From CAZSBB01 sp964605235 (GTDB lineage: Bacteria; Planctomycetota; Phycisphaerae; Phycisphaerales; Phycisphaeraceae), in assembly GCA_964605235.1 (NCBI GenBank), contig CAZSBB010000005.1:1-64000 (forward strand): DNA of 64,000 bases. Direction: 5' to 3'. Position numbers and translations under genes: made by a program. Positions 25,052-33,456 of this stretch are shown piece by piece. Each line of letters opens with the position of its first letter. The stretch's first letter is position 1. The notes below the pieces were generated by a model, which saw only the letters and a list, made by a program, of their open reading frames with translations, did not search any database and was not told where the DNA came from.

Positions 25052-25447
25052 TTATCGTCCCAGCCACGCTCGGCCGCAATCCGCGCAGCCGGCGCGATCG
25101 CCCTGATACAGGTAAGTCTGCACGGCCCGCGCTCGCCAATCCGCTGGTAATTGCAGCCGCACAGGCTGCCGTCGGTACAGCCCGGCGTTGACATCCTCGA
25201 ACTCATCGAGCCGCGTCAGGCACGCTGCATCCACCTGCCATAGCTCGCCGCGAACGGACACCCCCGCGCCCTCCGCGCAGGCGATCAAGCCCGGATACCA
25301 CGACGCCACCCGCAGCAGGCGGTAAGCGGGAACCGTCTCCGCGTTGCTGATAAACGTCTGCCCCGCCAGCAGGTGGTGATGCGATTGTCCACGCATCAGC
25401 GTGCCATACAGAAACAGCGCTGCCGGGTGCTCCATCAACGCCAACAT
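25052..25447 (-). CDS. Gamma-glutamylcyclotransferase/AIG2-like protein
   Basis: 131 residues from the ATG at 25447; the frame upstream lies in a repeat arm. The fold signature is LFLYGTLMRGQSHHHLL at the N terminus, then a central YPGLIACAEGAGVSVRGELW with the expected glycine-flanked strand, and LTRLDEFEDVNAGLYRR, where the first Glu is the likely catalytic acid. Family members form 5-oxoproline from gamma-glutamyl amines or degrade glutathione. The C terminus carries CADCGRAW. Confidence 0.8.
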   Translation of the reverse strand: MLALMEHPAALFLYGTLMRGQSHHHLLAGQTFISNAETVPAYRLLRVASWYPGLIACAEGAGVSVRGELWQVDAACLTRLDEFEDVNAGLYRRQPVRLQLPADWRARAVQTYLYQGDRAGCADCGRAWLGR

Positions 25448-25460
25448 AGCGTCACGCCCC

Positions 25461-25573
25461 ACGAGCCGGAAGCGTGAGCGACGGGCAGCGTCACCGCCAC
25501 CAGACATCATGGGTCAGCACCCCAGTCGTCTGGCGTGCGTATGCCCTGCCCGTCGCTCACGCTTCCGGCTCGT
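25461..25573. repeat. Inverted repeat with perfect 28-bp arms (ACGAGCCGGAAGCGTGAGCG family)
   Basis: Arms 25461-25488 and 25546-25573 are exact reverse complements, with an inner CCAGAC/GTCTGG pair. It fills the divergent intergenic region between the cyclotransferase-like gene and the glycosyltransferase gene. A looser member is at 5119. Confidence 0.85.
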
Positions 25574-25603
25574 TGCTGCCGTTGCACCCGCTACACTTTG
25601 GCG

Positions 25604-26854
25604 ATGCCGCCGCTGACCTGGCTGTGGATCGTGTTGCTCTCCCTGCAACTGCTGACGTTGCTGGGCTGGCTGTTTCTGGCGTTCTCGCCCACCCGGCGCG
25701 GGAACCTGGAGCCGCAGCTTGATCCCCTCTCGGAAATGGAAGTAGACGCCAGCGCGCTGCCGTCGGTCGCCATCCTCTGTCCGGGTCGCAATGAAGAAAG
25801 CTGGGCGCCGCTCACGCTGCCGACGCTGTGTCAGCAGCGGCTGGTGAACCATCGCGTGGTGTTCATTGATGATCAGTCGAGCGATCGCACGGGAGCAATC
25901 ATCGACGAGCTGGCAGCCCAGCATCCGCAACTGCTGGCGGTGCACAATCAGGTGGATCCCCCGCCGGGCTGGGTGGGCAAATGCTGGGCGGTGCAGCAGG
26001 GTTATCTGGCGTTGCAGCAGGCGGAGGAGCGCGACGGCCAGCGGGCGCAGTGGCTCTGCTTCACCGATGCGGACATCGTCTGGCATCCCGACTGTCTCGC
26101 GGCGGCTTTGCGTCACGCCTTGGCGGAAAACGCTGACGTGGTGGGCCTGTTTCCCGCCATGGAATACTTCGGCGTCAGCGATCGCATCGCGGTGCTGAGC
26201 ATGGTGCTGGCGCTGGTGACGCTGTTTCCCTTCCGCAAAGCCATGGACCCCAAGCACCCCGACACGCTCACCGGCGGCGCATTCATCCTCGTGCGCCGGG
26301 AGCTGTACGAAAGCATCGGCGGGCACCAGGCGGTGGCGGGGCAGATGGTGGAAGACCTGGCGCTGGGCCGGGCGCTCAAAGCCGCCGGGGGCAAGGTGCG
26401 GCTGGCGGTGACGCCGGTGCTGTTGCGGGCGCGGATGTACGACGATTTCGCGGACATGTGGGAAGGATTGACGAAGAATGCTTTCGCCGGGGTGAACTAC
26501 AGTTGGCTGCGGGCGGGCGCTTTGCTGTGCTTCGCCTGTCTGGGCGGCTATGGCCCGGTGCTGCTCTTGCTCGCCGCCGCCGGCCAACTGCTGACCACGG
26601 TGCTGACGGGCCAACCCGCCCACACCGCCGGCTGGTGGAACGCCGCCGGGGCGCTGGCGTGCGGGACGTTGCTGGCGCAGGCGCTGGTGGCGGGGCCGAT
26701 CGCGCGCACGCTCAAGCTCACCGGCGGGTACCGCTGGGCGCTGCCGGCGGGGGCGGCGCTGTACAGCACCTTCATGCTCGCGAGCATGTGGCGCAGCATC
26801 GTCGGCGGCAACCGCTGGAAAGGCCGGGCGTATCGGCGGGTGGAGATCAGTTGA
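25604..26854 (+). CDS. Membrane glycosyltransferase family 2 (HpnB-like)
   Basis: 416 residues from the ATG at 25604. An N-terminal membrane helix is followed by a GT-A domain: VAILCPGRNEE, VVFIDDQSSDRTG, CFTDADIVWHPDC (DxD-like), TGGAFILVRRELYE and QMVEDLALGRALK. Several C-terminal membrane helices (from about residue 300) follow. The nearest recognisable group is the hopanoid-associated glycosyltransferase HpnB, though no hopanoid gene is nearby. It probably adds a sugar to a lipid at the inner membrane. Confidence 0.85.
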   Translation: MPPLTWLWIVLLSLQLLTLLGWLFLAFSPTRRGNLEPQLDPLSEMEVDASALPSVAILCPGRNEESWAPLTLPTLCQQRLVNHRVVFIDDQSSDRTGAIIDELAAQHPQLLAVHNQVDPPPGWVGKCWAVQQGYLALQQAEERDGQRAQWLCFTDADIVWHPDCLAAALRHALAENADVVGLFPAMEYFGVSDRIAVLSMVLALVTLFPFRKAMDPKHPDTLTGGAFILVRRELYESIGGHQAVAGQMVEDLALGRALKAAGGKVRLAVTPVLLRARMYDDFADMWEGLTKNAFAGVNYSWLRAGALLCFACLGGYGPVLLLLAAAGQLLTTVLTGQPAHTAGWWNAAGALACGTLLAQALVAGPIARTLKLTGGYRWALPAGAALYSTFMLASMWRSIVGGNRWKGRAYRRVEIS

Positions 26855-26895
26855 GTTGGCGCGGCCGCAATGACCGCGGTGACGAGACGACTTCG

Positions 26896-27729
26896 CTAGG
26901 GCTTGCCCGCGCCGGTGGTCTGGTCTTCTTCCGCGCGCAGCCAGGAGGTCTGGCTGGCGCCGGAACCCTTGCGGCCGGTGCGTTTGATCATGTCGTCATC
27001 CACCTTGCTCAGCGGGGTGTAGCACGGGTGATGATGCTGTTTGTAGGGGTTGTTCTCGCGCGTGTTGTAGCAGCAGATCAGCGACCAGCGCGGCTTGTCA
27101 CTGGTGTTGGCGGCCGAGCAATGCAGCGTATTGCCGTGGAAAAACAGCACATCGCCCGGCTGGGCTTCAAAGTGCACCAGCTCGAAGCGCTCCATGGCGT
27201 GCTGGACGCGCTCGGGGTCCGCGCCGGTCTGCTCCCCGAAGCGGCCATGTTCGACCCGACCCATGCGGTGTGAGCCGCGCAGCAGTTGCAGGCAGCCGTT
27301 CTCCTGGGTCGCCTGGTCCACGGCAATCAGCGCGCTGAGCATGTCGGGCAGCAGACAGCCGTTCTGATACCAGTAGCCGTAGTCCTGATGCCACTCCCAC
27401 GCCCCGCCGACCTTGGGCTCCTTGAGCATCATCTTGGAGTGGTAGTGGTACACCTCGCCGCCCAGCAGTTGCTCGGCGGCGTCGACAATGCGGCGGCAGC
27501 GGGCGAACATGCCGTACAGGTCGTCACCCGGATGGTTCCACAGCGACAGACGACTGGCGCGGCCGGCGGTGTCCTTGACCGGGATGTTGTGGCTGATCAT
27601 TTCATGATCGGCGCGGGCGGTGGACAGCAGCAGGTCCATCTCCTGAGCGTCAAAATAGCTGCGGCAGATGAGATAGCCTTCGCGGTGAAACTGGGCGATC
27701 TGGGCATCACTGAGCGGGCGGGTGTTCAT
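26896..27729 (-). CDS. Phytanoyl-CoA dioxygenase (PhyH) family protein
   Basis: 277 residues from the ATG at 27729, preceded by GGAGGT at four bases. Fe(II)/2-oxoglutarate oxygenase fold: HxD in WEWHQDYGYW, distal His in FFHGNTLHCS and a 2-oxoglutarate Arg probably in DKPRWSLICCY. Opening residues FHREGYLICRSYF are typical of PhyH. Family members hydroxylate acyl-CoAs or small molecules. It is followed on the same strand by nothing nearby and preceded by the PEPCK-like gene (50 bp), so the two may be cotranscribed. Confidence 0.87.
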   Translation of the reverse strand: MNTRPLSDAQIAQFHREGYLICRSYFDAQEMDLLLSTARADHEMISHNIPVKDTAGRASRLSLWNHPGDDLYGMFARCRRIVDAAEQLLGGEVYHYHSKMMLKEPKVGGAWEWHQDYGYWYQNGCLLPDMLSALIAVDQATQENGCLQLLRGSHRMGRVEHGRFGEQTGADPERVQHAMERFELVHFEAQPGDVLFFHGNTLHCSAANTSDKPRWSLICCYNTRENNPYKQHHHPCYTPLSKVDDDMIKRTGRKGSGASQTSWLRAEEDQTTGAGKP

Positions 27730-27778
27730 GTGGACCTCCATGAAATGGTGCGTCACAAGGATACCGGCGTGAGGCGTT

Positions 27779-29668
27779 TCAACCTACAGCGCCCTGCTGG
27801 GTGAGGCGCTCGTAGTCCTCCACCTTACCGCCGTCGAGGCAGCATTGGATGATCTGCCGACCGACCGGGTCCAGGTCCGCTTCAAGGAACTTGCTCAGTT
27901 GCTCGCGGAAGAACGCCTGCAGTTGGGCGGCGCCGCGGTCGTAGCCTTCGACGCCGACCTCCGGCTGGGTTTCGACCTGGAGGAACCAGTGGCTGATGAC
28001 GGTGCCTTCGACCTGCAGATGGGGGAAGGCGTAACCGAGCAGTGGGCAGCGTGCCGGGGTGATCTGCTCGGGCCGGAACTTCGCCGAGCCGCGCCGCGCC
28101 AGGTATTCGCGGGCGATCCACTGGGGCATGAAGGAGACCTCCCAGGCGCCCACGTGCTGGTTGGGACAGAGGACAAAAAGGCTGTCGGGCGTGCCGAGGA
28201 TCTGGCGCAGCAGGAGGTTGGCCTGATCGACGCGCCGGCCGGTGGCGAAGGGCCAGTAGGAGCCGACACCCTCGGAGCTCATGCCTTCGGACTGGACGAT
28301 GCTGGGGTTGGCGTGGCCGCGCGGCGCGGTGAGCCGCCAGAGCCACGCCAGCGCTGGGGGCAGGATGTGGAACAGGCCCAGGATGCCGTAGGACGGCTTC
28401 TCGCGGGTGCACGGCGGAGTGCGGACGCCGAAGCTGCGGACATCGACGGTGACGGCGCCATCGACCACCTCGGGCACGATCGAACGGGGCACGATGACGC
28501 GGGGATTGGGGCAGGGTTTGCCCGGCTCGTCCTGAATGTGTTCCCAGATCAGGGCGCGGCTGCGGGGCACGGCGTCGATGTTCAGGAACAGCAGCGGCTG
28601 CGGCGGGTTGACGGTCAGGCGTTCAAGATGGGGGTCGATGCCGTAGCGATCAATGTGATTGACGCGGACGAACCAGGCGTCCTCGGCGTCCATGAGGCGC
28701 AGCTTGCGGGAGCCGGTGGTTTTCTGGATGGAGGTCGGGCACAGCGCCATGTCGTCGGTGACGGGGCGCAGCTCGCAGGCGCGGGGCAGGGTCAGATGGC
28801 GGGTTTCGCCGCTGACGACATTGGTGCCCAGCCGCAGCCGGCCGTCGGCTTCACGGTGGATGTGTTCGAGCATTTCGCTCTTGCCGCCGCCCGAGGCGCC
28901 TTCGTGCATGATGGTCACGATGTTGTCATAGGGGGTGACGACCTGCACGGTCGAGCAATGGGCGGTGACCCAGCCCTGGCGTTCGCCGAAGTTGATCAGC
29001 ACGCCATAGATGCCCTTCTTGGCGGACGGGCCGGGGTAGAGGTTGTAGGAGAACAGTTCGTGCATCCCGGCAATGCGGTTGTGCACCACGACCTGCTTGC
29101 CCTGGAAGTGGGTATGACGGAACGGCGGAGCGGTGTAGATGATGGCGCCGGGCTTGAAGTCCGGGCTCAGTTCCTCCACCGGCGTGATGCCCTGCAGCAG
29201 CGCCAGGCCCAGGGCGAAGAAGCCGGCGTTGGCGGGAGCGATGGCGACGGCGCCCATGCCTTCGATGCGCACGCCGGCGGTGAAGGCGAACAGCGCCAGC
29301 TCCTGGGTCTTGAGCCAGTCGAACGTTTCCTGGCGCAAGCCCGCGAACGGCTGGCCGAAGCGGTCCATGAAGCGTTTCTTGTTGGTGGGTTGATCGTCCC
29401 CGATCACCATGCAGTCCGGGTCGCGCCGCCGCATGTACGGCTCGACATAGTTGGCGGCGATGCCGTTGCGCACCTGGCACACGCGGGCTTCGACCACCGC
29501 CCCCCGCCCCGGCACGTCGTACGCCACTTCGTGATAGCCCTGGGCATCGGCGTCCCGCACCGCCAGTTGCAGCAGTTCCTCGACTGTGCTGGCGACCGTC
29601 ACCTTGGGCGCCGCCGCCAGCACCGCCTGCGCCTCGGCGGGCAGATTCAGTTTCTTCCAATCGCTCAT
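27779..29668 (-). CDS. PEPCK-like P-loop protein (probably DUF4914)
   Basis: 629 residues from the ATG at 29668 with AAAGGAG at seven bases. The centre carries a P-loop MHEGASGGGKSEMLEH, followed by TDDMALCPTSIQK and LLFLNIDAVP. The organisation resembles phosphoenolpyruvate carboxykinases, but the classical PEPCK P-loop (ACGKTN) and substrate motifs differ. I recall a family of this size and motif set as DUF4914. It may be a nucleotide-dependent kinase or carboxykinase-like enzyme; no reaction is known to me. Near the C terminus is a QHVGAWEVSFMPQWIAREYL segment also found in the family. It is followed closely by the PhyH gene. Confidence 0.7.
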   Translation of the reverse strand: MSDWKKLNLPAEAQAVLAAAPKVTVASTVEELLQLAVRDADAQGYHEVAYDVPGRGAVVEARVCQVRNGIAANYVEPYMRRRDPDCMVIGDDQPTNKKRFMDRFGQPFAGLRQETFDWLKTQELALFAFTAGVRIEGMGAVAIAPANAGFFALGLALLQGITPVEELSPDFKPGAIIYTAPPFRHTHFQGKQVVVHNRIAGMHELFSYNLYPGPSAKKGIYGVLINFGERQGWVTAHCSTVQVVTPYDNIVTIMHEGASGGGKSEMLEHIHREADGRLRLGTNVVSGETRHLTLPRACELRPVTDDMALCPTSIQKTTGSRKLRLMDAEDAWFVRVNHIDRYGIDPHLERLTVNPPQPLLFLNIDAVPRSRALIWEHIQDEPGKPCPNPRVIVPRSIVPEVVDGAVTVDVRSFGVRTPPCTREKPSYGILGLFHILPPALAWLWRLTAPRGHANPSIVQSEGMSSEGVGSYWPFATGRRVDQANLLLRQILGTPDSLFVLCPNQHVGAWEVSFMPQWIAREYLARRGSAKFRPEQITPARCPLLGYAFPHLQVEGTVISHWFLQVETQPEVGVEGYDRGAAQLQAFFREQLSKFLEADLDPVGRQIIQCCLDGGKVEDYERLTQQGAVG

Positions 29669-29709
29669 GATCAGGCTCCTTTCGCCAGCCCTGGCTGGGG
29701 AATCATCCA

Positions 29710-30471
29710 TCAACGCCAATGCGACAAGTCCCGGCCCAGCATCTCCGCCAGCCGGGCGATGTCGTCCCGATAAATCGCCGCGAACTCCTGCCGCACCTCG
29801 GGCGCCAGATGGTCCGCGGCATTGGGTCCCTGTACGTCCGGGTTCACCTGCTGGTTGAGCAGCGGGCTGAGGAAGTTCGGGTCCACTTCCAGAAATTCAA
29901 AATACTTGCGCGCCATGGCGGCGTTGTCGGCCGCGAGGTCGTCGTACAGCACCACATACAACTGCTCACGCGCAAAGTAGCGGAGCACACGCTCGATCAG
30001 ATAAGCATACAGGCCCGGCTCCAGAAACAACCGGAACCAGCCGTGCCCATGCACGTCGTAACACTTTTCCAACGGAATACCGATCCCCTGCCCCGGGTCA
30101 AAGCCATAGGCGTTGCGGCCGCCGGGGCGCTTTTTCAGGTGCATGTGCGCCCATTGCAGATAGACCCGTTCAATGGGATTGCGCACGGTGAACGTGAGCT
30201 TGACCTTCGGCAGCTCCCGCGCGATGCGCTGCAGCGCCAGTTCGCAGACGGAGTAGGAATTGCTGAACTCGCCGATGGCGCGCTGGCCGGCGTAGTTGCT
30301 GAAGTAGGTCTGCTGGTACCAGTCGAGCCCCCGGTGGTGGTGCATGGTGAAGAAGTTGACGTTGTCAGGCTTGACCGGCACGCAGATGTCCGGGTGCTGC
30401 TGACAGACGCGCCAGAGCCAACTGGAGGCGCACTTGGCGGCGCCGATGTGCAGGAAGTTGGGCAAGGTCAT
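29710..30471 (-). CDS. Sulfotransferase-domain protein
   Basis: 253 residues. The PAPS 5'-phosphosulfate loop is HIGAAKCASSWLWRVCQQHP at the N terminus. The 3'-phosphate motif is FTVRNPIERVYLQWAHMHLK at about residue 100. It transfers sulfate from PAPS to a hydroxyl, perhaps on a surface glycan or lipid. I start at the ATG at 30471 because AAAGGA lies eight bases upstream; an ATG three codons earlier overlaps that site. It contrasts with the sulfatases elsewhere in the window. It is 41 bp upstream of the PEPCK-like gene on the same strand. Confidence 0.85.
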   Translation of the reverse strand: MTLPNFLHIGAAKCASSWLWRVCQQHPDICVPVKPDNVNFFTMHHHRGLDWYQQTYFSNYAGQRAIGEFSNSYSVCELALQRIARELPKVKLTFTVRNPIERVYLQWAHMHLKKRPGGRNAYGFDPGQGIGIPLEKCYDVHGHGWFRLFLEPGLYAYLIERVLRYFAREQLYVVLYDDLAADNAAMARKYFEFLEVDPNFLSPLLNQQVNPDVQGPNAADHLAPEVRQEFAAIYRDDIARLAEMLGRDLSHWR

Positions 30472-30551
30472 GGACCGCATCCTTTCTTCCGGCGGCGGGG
30501 TTCACGGCGCGACCATCGCGCAGCCGAACCCCCGCGCAGCCAACCGAACTA

Positions 30552-30581
30552 CAGACTGACAGACCGCAGACTGACAGACCG
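30552..30581. repeat. Two 15-bp direct repeats (CAGACTGACAGACCG)
   Basis: Two exact adjacent copies in the short intergenic region between the aldolase and sulfotransferase genes. Possibly slipped-strand duplication; function unknown. Confidence 0.7.
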
Positions 30582-30619
30582 CGTCACTTCCGCCGCCGCA
30601 TGGCCGGGCGGGCGCTGGC

Positions 30620-31642
30620 TCAGCAGCACGTCGCTTTCTGATAGTAGCCGGGCATGGGGTTGCCCAGCTTGTTCCAGTGGGCAATGACTTGATCCGCCTT
30701 GCCGGCGCTGTTGAGCATGTGCAGCTTGCGTTTGACCATCTCGACGATCGCGCTGCGCGCCGGTCCCAGATAGTTCCGGGGGTCGAACTCGGCGGGCTTG
30801 GTGGCGAAGACCTCGCGGATTTTGGCGGTCATCGCCAGGCGCAGGTCGGTGTCGATGTTCACCTTGCACACGCCGTACTTGCGCACCGCCATGGCGATCT
30901 GGTCTTCGGGGACGCCCATGGCGTTGGGCATGCTGCCGCCGTACTTGTTGACCAGGTCGATGAACTCGCGCGGCACGCTCGACGAGCCGTGCATGACCAG
31001 CGGCAGGCCGGGGCAGGTCTTCATGATCTGCTCGATGCGGTCGAAAGCGAGCTTGGCTTCATGCTTGAACTTGTAAGCGCCGTGCGAGGTGCCGATGGCG
31101 ACCGCCAGCGAGTCGATGCCGGTGCGGGTGGTGAAGTCTTTGGCCTGCTGGGGATCGGTGAGGAACTTTTCGATGTTCTTCTGGTATTCCTCGGCGTCGA
31201 GGCCGACGACGTCTTCCTCGATGCCGCCGAGCATGCCCAGTTCCGCTTCCACGACCACGCCGTTCTGATGCGCCAGCTCGACAGCCTGGCGGGTCAGCTC
31301 GACGTTTTCGTCATAGGGATGATGCGAGCCGTCGATCATGACGGAGGTGTAGCCGTCGTCGAGGCACTGCTGGATCAGTTCGAGCGTGTCGCCGTGGTCG
31401 CAGTGGATGGCGATGGGCACCTTGGGATATTCCTCGACGCAGGCGTCAATGATCTTGCGGAGGAAGCGGATGTTGGCGTACTTGCGCGCGCCTTTGGAGA
31501 TTTGCAGAATGCAGGGCGACTGCTCGGCGGCGCAGGCTTCGATGATGCCCTGGGTGATCTCCATGTTATTGACATTGAACGCCCCGATGCCGAAGCCGCC
31601 GGTGTAGGCAAGATCGAACATGGGTTTGGTGGTCATCAGCAT
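30620..31642 (-). CDS. fba: Fructose-bisphosphate aldolase, class II
   Basis: 340 residues from the ATG at 31642, with AAGGA upstream. Class II features: AFNVNNMEITQGII, zinc ligands in IAIHCDHGD and in AIGTSHGAYK, VMIDGSHHPYDEN, VEAELGMLGGIEED, LVMHGSSSVP and VCKVNIDTDLRLA. It cleaves fructose 1,6-bisphosphate in glycolysis. The glycine-rich loop and length fit the class II group with an inserted helix near the C terminus. It ends CC. Divergent from the LacI regulator at 31847. Confidence 0.93.
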   Translation of the reverse strand: MLMTTKPMFDLAYTGGFGIGAFNVNNMEITQGIIEACAAEQSPCILQISKGARKYANIRFLRKIIDACVEEYPKVPIAIHCDHGDTLELIQQCLDDGYTSVMIDGSHHPYDENVELTRQAVELAHQNGVVVEAELGMLGGIEEDVVGLDAEEYQKNIEKFLTDPQQAKDFTTRTGIDSLAVAIGTSHGAYKFKHEAKLAFDRIEQIMKTCPGLPLVMHGSSSVPREFIDLVNKYGGSMPNAMGVPEDQIAMAVRKYGVCKVNIDTDLRLAMTAKIREVFATKPAEFDPRNYLGPARSAIVEMVKRKLHMLNSAGKADQVIAHWNKLGNPMPGYYQKATCC

Positions 31643-31846
31643 GATGCAGGTCCTTCCTGTTGGGTTCCGGCGGAAAAAATCAGCGGGAGAATGATACGGA
31701 AAAACCCGTCCTTCCGCAGCCGCCACGCCGGCGCCCGCGCGGGCAAGTGGGTTGCCATCGTCGCCGCACCCAGCGCCGGGATACGGCGACGGGTCCGGTC
31801 AATTGCCATAGACGCTGCCCCGGCATTGTGATAAATTAACATCCTT

Positions 31847-32962
31847 ATGTCGGTTACTCTCCGTGACATCGCGGATCGCGCCGGTGTCAGCCAGATGACG
31901 GCTTCCCGGGCGCTGCGCGGCCTGACCACCGTCAACGACCAGACCCGCCGACGCATTCAGCAGATCGCCCGCGATCTGGGCTATCTCACCGACGGCGTCA
32001 TGAAACGCCCGGCGGTGCGCACACGCAGTTCCGACAAGTCCGTCCGCCAGGCGCTCCGCCTGCTCGTGGCGGTCGTCACCGACCTCCCCCCCCGACAGAT
32101 CGGCCACGCCCTGACGCTCGCCATCATCCGCGGCATCGAGGAACTGCGCGGGCAGACCGTGGGCAAAGTGGTTTACAAAGTGTTCCGGCATGTGGATGAC
32201 TTGATCGCCTACTGCCGCGCCAACCGCATACACGGCGTGATCATGCGCAGCCATCTGCCCGACAGCTGGCTCCAGCAGGTACAGCAGGTCGGCCCGGTCG
32301 TCTACGCCACCGCCGTGGACTTCCAATGCGGCGTCGATGTCATCTACAGCAATGAACACCGCGCGGCCGCCTGCATCCTCGACCATCTGGTCGAGCATGG
32401 CCATCGCAGTCTCGTGTGGTTCGGCCTGCATGACACCCATACCCGCGCCCAGAACCTCGTCCAGGCTCTGGGCACCGGCAAAGCCAGCGAACTGCAGGCC
32501 ATGACCGGTCACGGCGTACGCCACGGCGCCTGGGCGAACCTGGCGCTCAACTGCCTGAACCTCGCCCAGCAGGAACTGGTGCTCGTCGAACGCGACTGGC
32601 GCGCCTGTTCGCTCGAACAAGCCATCGAACAAGGTCTGGAGCGCGTCGGCCACATCAAACCCGCGGTCACCGCCATCGTGACCAGCACCCTGCCGATGGC
32701 GATCGCGCTCCATCAAGCCGCCACCCGCCGGGGGCTGCGGGTTCCCCAGGACCTGTCGCTGATCTGCTACGCCCATGAGTCGGAACTGCATCCCGAGCAG
32801 CCGGCGTTCACCCGCATCGAGCTGGCGCATCGGCTGATTGGGCGCGTCATCCCCGAACTGATCGAACGCCGGCTGGCGGACCCCCACGCCGTGCCCCTGA
32901 GCCTGCAGGTCGAAGCCACGCTGGTGCCGGGCCAGACCGTGGCGCGGCTGAGCCACCGCTGA
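31847..32962 (+). CDS. LacI-family transcriptional regulator
   Basis: 371 residues. Typical headpiece VTLRDIADRAGVSQMTASRA and RRRIQQIARDLGYL, then a periplasmic-binding-protein-like domain with HILDHLVEHGHRSLVWFGL in the middle and LRVPQDLSLICYAHESELHPE near the end. It is divergent from the aldolase gene, with about 200 bp between starts, so it may regulate that side. It is followed by a convergent gene of the zinc-ribbon membrane protein. Confidence 0.87.
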   Translation: MSVTLRDIADRAGVSQMTASRALRGLTTVNDQTRRRIQQIARDLGYLTDGVMKRPAVRTRSSDKSVRQALRLLVAVVTDLPPRQIGHALTLAIIRGIEELRGQTVGKVVYKVFRHVDDLIAYCRANRIHGVIMRSHLPDSWLQQVQQVGPVVYATAVDFQCGVDVIYSNEHRAAACILDHLVEHGHRSLVWFGLHDTHTRAQNLVQALGTGKASELQAMTGHGVRHGAWANLALNCLNLAQQELVLVERDWRACSLEQAIEQGLERVGHIKPAVTAIVTSTLPMAIALHQAATRRGLRVPQDLSLICYAHESELHPEQPAFTRIELAHRLIGRVIPELIERRLADPHAVPLSLQVEATLVPGQTVARLSHR

Positions 32963-32967
32963 GGGCG

Positions 32968-33366
32968 TCAACCGCGCAGCACCGCAGCGACGCCGAATGC
33001 CAGCGCCAGCGCGAGCATGTAGGTGACCAACTCCCGCAGGCTGGGCCGACCGCCGTCGTAAAAGCCCGCGCCGGTGCAACGCAACTTCGCTCCACATTTC
33101 CGACAGACGCCCCGCCGCAGTTTCCTGTTGGTCAGCGCCTCCAACAGCGTATGAATGAGCCACAGCGCCGTCACCGACGTCACCACGCCCAGCAGGACCG
33201 CAACCCATTTGAACGGCACCAGCAACCCCAGCACGCGCGTCCACGGCGCGGCGGTCAACCCGATGACCACGGCGATCGGCAACAGAGAGGTAGGGATGAC
33301 TTTGGCGTACACCGAGGCACACGCCGGGCACTGATACGAACTGACGCTGCCGCTGAATAGCATCAT
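32968..33366 (-). CDS. Small membrane protein with two zinc-ribbon knuckles
   Basis: 132 residues. One knuckle YQCPACASVY is at the N terminus and a second CRKCGAKL at about residue 90. Three or four hydrophobic helices lie between and after them. The two CxxC pairs may bind one zinc on the cytoplasmic face. Function unknown; proteins of this type are frequent in planctomycetes. Confidence 0.65.
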   Translation of the reverse strand: MMLFSGSVSSYQCPACASVYAKVIPTSLLPIAVVIGLTAAPWTRVLGLLVPFKWVAVLLGVVTSVTALWLIHTLLEALTNRKLRRGVCRKCGAKLRCTGAGFYDGGRPSLRELVTYMLALALAFGVAAVLRG

Positions 33367-33456
33367 GAAGTCTGCCGTGATCCCGCGCAGTGGTCCCGTC
33401 GCACGGCGCGCCTGTGATCCATGACCCCGCCGGACGCGGCTGGTTACATGAGGTAT

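Noticed and set aside
27845..29773. 642-residue plus-strand frame opposite the PEPCK-like gene
   Set aside because: Antisense shadow with no motifs; the minus strand has a P-loop and a good ribosome site.
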